A stretch of 17,763 nucleotides of DNA from JANMQK01 sp031370485 (GTDB lineage: Bacteria > Acidobacteriota > Polarisedimenticolia > Gp22-AA2): the NCBI GenBank assembly GCA_031370485.1, contig JANMQK010000168.1, positions 1-17,763 on the forward strand. The letters run 5' to 3'. Positions 14,692 to 17,763 of the stretch are shown here, in pieces. A program made the translations under genes and the position numbers. The notes under the pieces are model-generated. The model was not told the DNA's origin and made no database searches. It saw nothing but the letters and a program-made list of their open reading frames with translations. The stretch's first letter is position 1, and each line of letters opens with the position of its first letter.

Positions 14692-15963
14692 ATGTTGATC
14701 GAATGGGCGTTGATCATGGCCGCGACTGCGGCGACCGTGCGGGGCCAGGGACCCGATGCCGAGATCAAGGCGCTGGCGGAGGCACGGGCGGCGTCGTTCG
14801 TCGAGACGCGGCGCGACATCCACATGCACCCCGAGCTGGGCAACCGCGAGGAGCGGACCGGGAAACTCGTGGCGGACCGCCTGCGGGGACTTGGCCTCGA
14901 GGTCCGTTACCCCGTCGCGAAAACGGGGGTCGTCGGGATTCTCAAGGGGGGGCTGCCAGGTGGGGTGGTCGCGCTCCGGGCGGATCTCGACGCGCTGCCG
15001 ATCCAGGAGAGCAACGACGTCCCCTACAAGAGCCAGATCGCCGGTGTGAAGCACGCCTGCGGCCACGATGCGCACACGACGATGGTCCTCGGCGCCGCCG
15101 AGGTCCTGGCGAAGATGCGGGACCGGATGCCCGGGACGGTGGTCTTCATCTTCCAGCCGGCCGAGGAAGGCCCGCCGGAAGGGGAAGACGGTGGCGCTTC
15201 CTTGATGATGGCGGAGGGCGCGCTCGGCAATCCGAAAGTCAACGCGATCTTCGGCATGCACATGGACCCGCTGCTCGATTCCGGCCAGGTGGGCTGGTCC
15301 ATCGGCCCCATCTTCGCCAGCAGCGACCGGTTCGTCGTGACGGTTGCCGGGAAGAAGGTTCACGGCGCCTACCCGCACCTGGGGATCGACCCGGTGCCGG
15401 TGGCGGCCGAGATCGTGCAGGCATTGCAGCTGATCGTGTCCCGCCAGATCGACGCGCAGAACCCCAAGGTGCTGACCGTCGGGTCGATCCACGGCGGCAA
15501 CCGCTTCAACATCGTCGCCGACGAAGTCACGATGGAGGGGACGATGCGGACGCTCGACGCCACGGTCCGCGAGGAGATCAAGCGCCGGATGGCGCGCACG
15601 GTCGACGGCGTGGCGGCGGCCCACGGCACGACCGCGACGCTCCGGTTCGTGGGGGAGGGGAACGTCCCCACGATGAATGACGCTGTCCTGACGCGCGCCT
15701 CCGTCCCGGTGCTCGAGCGGGTGTGCGGCAGGGAGAACGTCCTGGAGGTGAAGCCGCAGATGGGGGCGGAGGATTTCTCGGTCTTCGCCGCCAAAGTGCC
15801 CGGGCTCTACGTCAAGCTCGGCACGCGCAACGCCGGGCGGGGGATCACGGCCATGGTGCACACGGAGGATTTCGACATCGACGAGGCGGTGCTGCCGCTC
15901 GGAGTCAGGGTGATGGCGTCGCTCGCCTGGGACTACCTCGCCCGGTCCGGGAGGCAGCCATGA
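14692..15963 (+). CDS. Exported M20D-family amidohydrolase/aminoacylase
   Basis: This 423-residue metal-dependent hydrolase resembles hippurate hydrolases, N-acyl-amino-acid amidohydrolases and IAA-amino-acid hydrolases. Metal-binding and catalytic motifs are H121-ACGHDA-H128, E158-E159-G160 and H190 in GMHMDP. HGAYPHLGIDPV marks the dimerisation domain, and GAEDFSVFA is near the C-terminus. The N-terminus (MLIEWALIMAATAATVRG) is hydrophobic and is probably a short signal peptide, which most cytoplasmic relatives lack. An SD GGAGGGG lies 11 nt after the previous stop. The TGA overlaps the next start as ATGA, so it is translated with the second M20 gene. It probably deacylates or cleaves amino-acid amides in the periplasm. 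Confidence 0.93.
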   Translation: MLIEWALIMAATAATVRGQGPDAEIKALAEARAASFVETRRDIHMHPELGNREERTGKLVADRLRGLGLEVRYPVAKTGVVGILKGGLPGGVVALRADLDALPIQESNDVPYKSQIAGVKHACGHDAHTTMVLGAAEVLAKMRDRMPGTVVFIFQPAEEGPPEGEDGGASLMMAEGALGNPKVNAIFGMHMDPLLDSGQVGWSIGPIFASSDRFVVTVAGKKVHGAYPHLGIDPVPVAAEIVQALQLIVSRQIDAQNPKVLTVGSIHGGNRFNIVADEVTMEGTMRTLDATVREEIKRRMARTVDGVAAAHGTTATLRFVGEGNVPTMNDAVLTRASVPVLERVCGRENVLEVKPQMGAEDFSVFAAKVPGLYVKLGTRNAGRGITAMVHTEDFDIDEAVLPLGVRVMASLAWDYLARSGRQP

Positions 15964-17468
15964 GGCGCCTCTCCGCGGCGCTGCTGGGGCTGTCTCTTGT
16001 GATGCCCGGGCTCGCGGCGCGTCCCGCCGAGGCCGCCCGCCGGACACCGGCCGCGGCGCCGCGGACCGAAGCGCCGCAGGCGGCCGCGGGGCAGCCGGCG
16101 AATGTCGTCAAGAAGCAGGCGGCGGTCGCATTGGTCTCGAGCCACGAGGCCGAGCTGGTCGAACTCGCGGACCAGGTCTGGCGCTTCGCCGAGACCGCGC
16201 TCAAGGAGACCCGCTCCGCGAAGGTGCTGGCCGATTACGCCGAGAAGCAGGGCTTCCGGGTGAAGCGGGGGGTCGCGGGGATGCCGACCGCCTTCGTGGC
16301 GGAATACGGCCAGGGGTCGCCGGTCATCGGCATCCTGGGAGAGTATGACGCCCTGCCCGGCCTGTCGCAGAAGGCGGTGACCTCCCGGGAGCCGCTCGAG
16401 GCCGGCGCCGCAGGGCATGGCTGCGGGCACAACCTCTTCGGGGCGGGAAGCCTGGGGGCCGCCGTCGCGATCAAGGAGATGATCGCCCGGGGGGATCTCA
16501 GCGGGACGATCCGTTTCTTCGGAACGCCGGCGGAGGAGGCGGTCGGGGGGAAGATCTACATGCTGCGCGACGGGGTCCTTGACGGTCTCGACGTCTGCCT
16601 CGCCTGGCACCCCGAGGACTCGACCCGGGCCGACACGAAAAGCAGCCAGGCGATCATCGATTTCATCGTCGAGTTCAAAGGGAAGGCGGCCCACGCGGCG
16701 TTCGACCCGTGGAACGGGCGGAGCGCCCTTGACGGACTCGAGATCTTCACCCACGCGCTCAACATGATGCGCGAGCATGTCAGGCCGTCGGTCAGGATGC
16801 ACTACGTGATCGCCGACGGCGGCAAGGTCCCGAATGTCGTCCCCGACTACGCCCGGCTATGGTGTTGGGTGCGCGACACGAAGCGGACCGGGGTCGAGGA
16901 CCTGATGCGGCGCGTCCGGAAGATGGCGGAAGGGGCCGCCCTGGCCGCGGATGTCACCTCGACGCTGACCGTGCAGGGGGGATCCTACGAGATGCTGGTC
17001 AACATGGCGGGGGAGCGGCTGCTGCACTCCAACCTCGACATGCTGGGGCCGCTCGTCTACACCCCCGAGGAGGAGGATTTCGCGCGCGCCATCCAGACAT
17101 CGGCCGGTGTCGAGCCGAAGGGGCTGAACGGGGTGGTCGAGCCGTTTGAGGAGAAGCCGGGGGAGCCCGAAGGGGGATCGACCGACGTCGGCGACGTGTC
17201 GTGGGTCATCCCGACGATCCACCTGTCGGTGACCACCGCCGCCTCCGGCGCCCCGTGGCACGCCTGGCCGGTGGTGGCGGCCGGGGGGATGTCGATCGGC
17301 CACAAGGGGATGATCTATGCCGCCAAGGCGCTCGCGGCGACGATGGTCGACCTCTACTCCGATCCCGGCACGATCAAGACGGTGCGCGCAGAGTTCGCGG
17401 AGAAGACCCGCGGGCAGATTTACAAGCCCTACATCCCGGAGGGCCCGCCCCCGCTTCCCGCGCCCTAG
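15960..17468 (+). CDS. Exported M20 peptidase, AbgB-like (p-aminobenzoyl-glutamate hydrolase subunit B family)
   Basis: This 502-residue M20 metallohydrolase has a signal peptide (RRLSAALLGLSLVMPGLAA, then RPAEA) and an Ala/Pro-rich spacer to about residue 45. Motifs are GILGEYDALPGL, H153-GCGH157-N, PAEEAVGGK and LAWHPEDST. The dimerisation insert is AAHAAFDPWNGRSALDG. The late motif SVTTAASGAPWHAW and IGHKGM are typical of AbgB-type amidohydrolases. AbgB cleaves p-aminobenzoyl-glutamate together with AbgA; close relatives cleave other amides or dipeptides. AbgB of E. coli is cytoplasmic, whereas this one is exported. The start overlaps the preceding gene (ATGA). The preceding M20 gene could be its partner, as AbgA is also an M20 protein, but subunit pairing is only inferred. 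It converges with the cysteine synthase-family gene across 15 bp. Confidence 0.92.
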   Translation: MRRLSAALLGLSLVMPGLAARPAEAARRTPAAAPRTEAPQAAAGQPANVVKKQAAVALVSSHEAELVELADQVWRFAETALKETRSAKVLADYAEKQGFRVKRGVAGMPTAFVAEYGQGSPVIGILGEYDALPGLSQKAVTSREPLEAGAAGHGCGHNLFGAGSLGAAVAIKEMIARGDLSGTIRFFGTPAEEAVGGKIYMLRDGVLDGLDVCLAWHPEDSTRADTKSSQAIIDFIVEFKGKAAHAAFDPWNGRSALDGLEIFTHALNMMREHVRPSVRMHYVIADGGKVPNVVPDYARLWCWVRDTKRTGVEDLMRRVRKMAEGAALAADVTSTLTVQGGSYEMLVNMAGERLLHSNLDMLGPLVYTPEEEDFARAIQTSAGVEPKGLNGVVEPFEEKPGEPEGGSTDVGDVSWVIPTIHLSVTTAASGAPWHAWPVVAAGGMSIGHKGMIYAAKALAATMVDLYSDPGTIKTVRAEFAEKTRGQIYKPYIPEGPPPLPAP

Positions 17469-17483
17469 ACAGGCGCCTCGCTC

Positions 17484-17763
17484 TCAGGTGCGGGCATACA
17501 ACGGCGTGCTCAGGTACTTCATCCCCGAATCGCAGGCCACGGTGACCACCGTGTGATCGGGGCCCAGGCGGCCGGCGATCCGCAGCGCCACCGTCACGTT
17601 TCCTCCCGTGGAGGTGCCCGCAAAGATCCCTTCCTGCCGGGCGAGGAGCCGGGCGGTCGCCATCGCCTCCTCGGTCGATACCGTCTGGATCTCGTCCGCG
17701 AGCGTCCCGGTCCACAACGGCACGACGAACCCGACGCCAATCCCTTCGATCTTGTGGGACCCG
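17484..17763 (-). CDS. PLP-dependent cysteine synthase / cystathionine beta-synthase family, C-terminal part
   Basis: The last 92 residues of a fold-type II PLP enzyme lie in the window; the 5' part is beyond the right edge. Visible landmarks are SHKIEGIGVGFV, then EGIFAGTSTGGNVTVALRIA, whose GTSTG follows the family's EGI-x-AG-x-SG-x pattern, and TVACDSGMKYLSTPLY at the end, which is typical of O-acetylserine sulfhydrylase and beta-synthase proteins. There is no CBS or other regulatory extension after this core, so it is a simple CysK/CysM-type or short beta-synthase. The catalytic lysine lies outside the window. It makes cysteine or cystathionine from an activated serine. Confidence 0.9.
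   Translation of the reverse strand, partial: GSHKIEGIGVGFVVPLWTGTLADEIQTVSTEEAMATARLLARQEGIFAGTSTGGNVTVALRIAGRLGPDHTVVTVACDSGMKYLSTPLYART

Noticed and set aside
12312..14843. Long open minus-strand frame opposite ETF-QO and the DUF21-CBS gene
   Set aside because: Its product is Arg/Asp/His-rich with no recognisable domain, while both plus-strand genes have clear motifs; it is a GC-rich codon-position shadow.
1..17763. Selenoprotein gene with in-frame UGA in this window
   Set aside because: I looked for genes that stop at TGA in the middle of a domain and found none; each visible stop is at a plausible natural end.

Overview
The window is GC-rich, densely coded chromosomal DNA with no mobile element, CRISPR array or phage gene that I can see. 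The gene content suggests an uncultured, respiring, Gram-negative-type bacterium, most likely Acidobacteriota or a neighbouring phylum. The main clues are a TPR lipoprotein paired with a CRTAC1-type FG-GAP/ASPIC-UnbV lipoprotein, a thioredoxin-like multiheme cytochrome lipoprotein, ETF-quinone oxidoreductase and several exported peptidases. This assignment is an inference from gene families, not a match to a known genome.

Layout. Positions 1-2743 hold a minus-strand operon: a good sigma70-like promoter, an exported lipoprotein with two thioredoxin folds and eight CXXCH haem motifs, then a DMT/EamA transporter cut by the window edge. Positions 2829-3819 (plus) hold a small Rieske ferredoxin and an unrecognised exported protein. 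Positions 3822-7205 (minus) hold, in transcription order, a cold-shock gene with its own promoter, a leader hairpin with a U8 tract and a terminator, then the TPR lipoprotein overlapping the CRTAC1-like lipoprotein. Upstream of these, also on minus, is a two-TM HAMP-only protein (7225-7908). Positions 7992-11378 (plus) hold LysE-family exporter, exported M49-like metallopeptidase and GNAT acetyltransferase. On the minus strand at 11382-11839 lies selC, the selenocysteine tRNA, followed closely by a small membrane-anchored coiled-coil gene. Positions 11889-17468 (plus) are a tight run of ETF-QO, CNNM/CorC-like DUF21-CBS protein and two exported M20 metallopeptidases. The C-terminal part of a cysteine synthase-family gene enters from the right edge on minus.

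How the genes fit together. Much of the window concerns the cell envelope: redox lipoproteins and FG-GAP/TPR lipoproteins on one side, peptide and amino-acid turnover on the other (LysE exporter, M49-like and M20 hydrolases, cysteine synthase family). ETF-QO feeds electrons from acyl-CoA or amine oxidation into the quinone pool. The tRNA-Sec shows that the organism probably makes selenoproteins, though none is visible here.

Most notable points: the cold-shock gene has lost about 15 codons including RNP2 and has a changed RNP1, yet keeps promoter, strong SD and terminator; its leader carries an intrinsic-terminator-like hairpin between promoter and gene; the two-thioredoxin/octahaem fusion has one dead and one live redox site; and selC sits just upstream of a small membrane gene. 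I found no convincing wholly new system.
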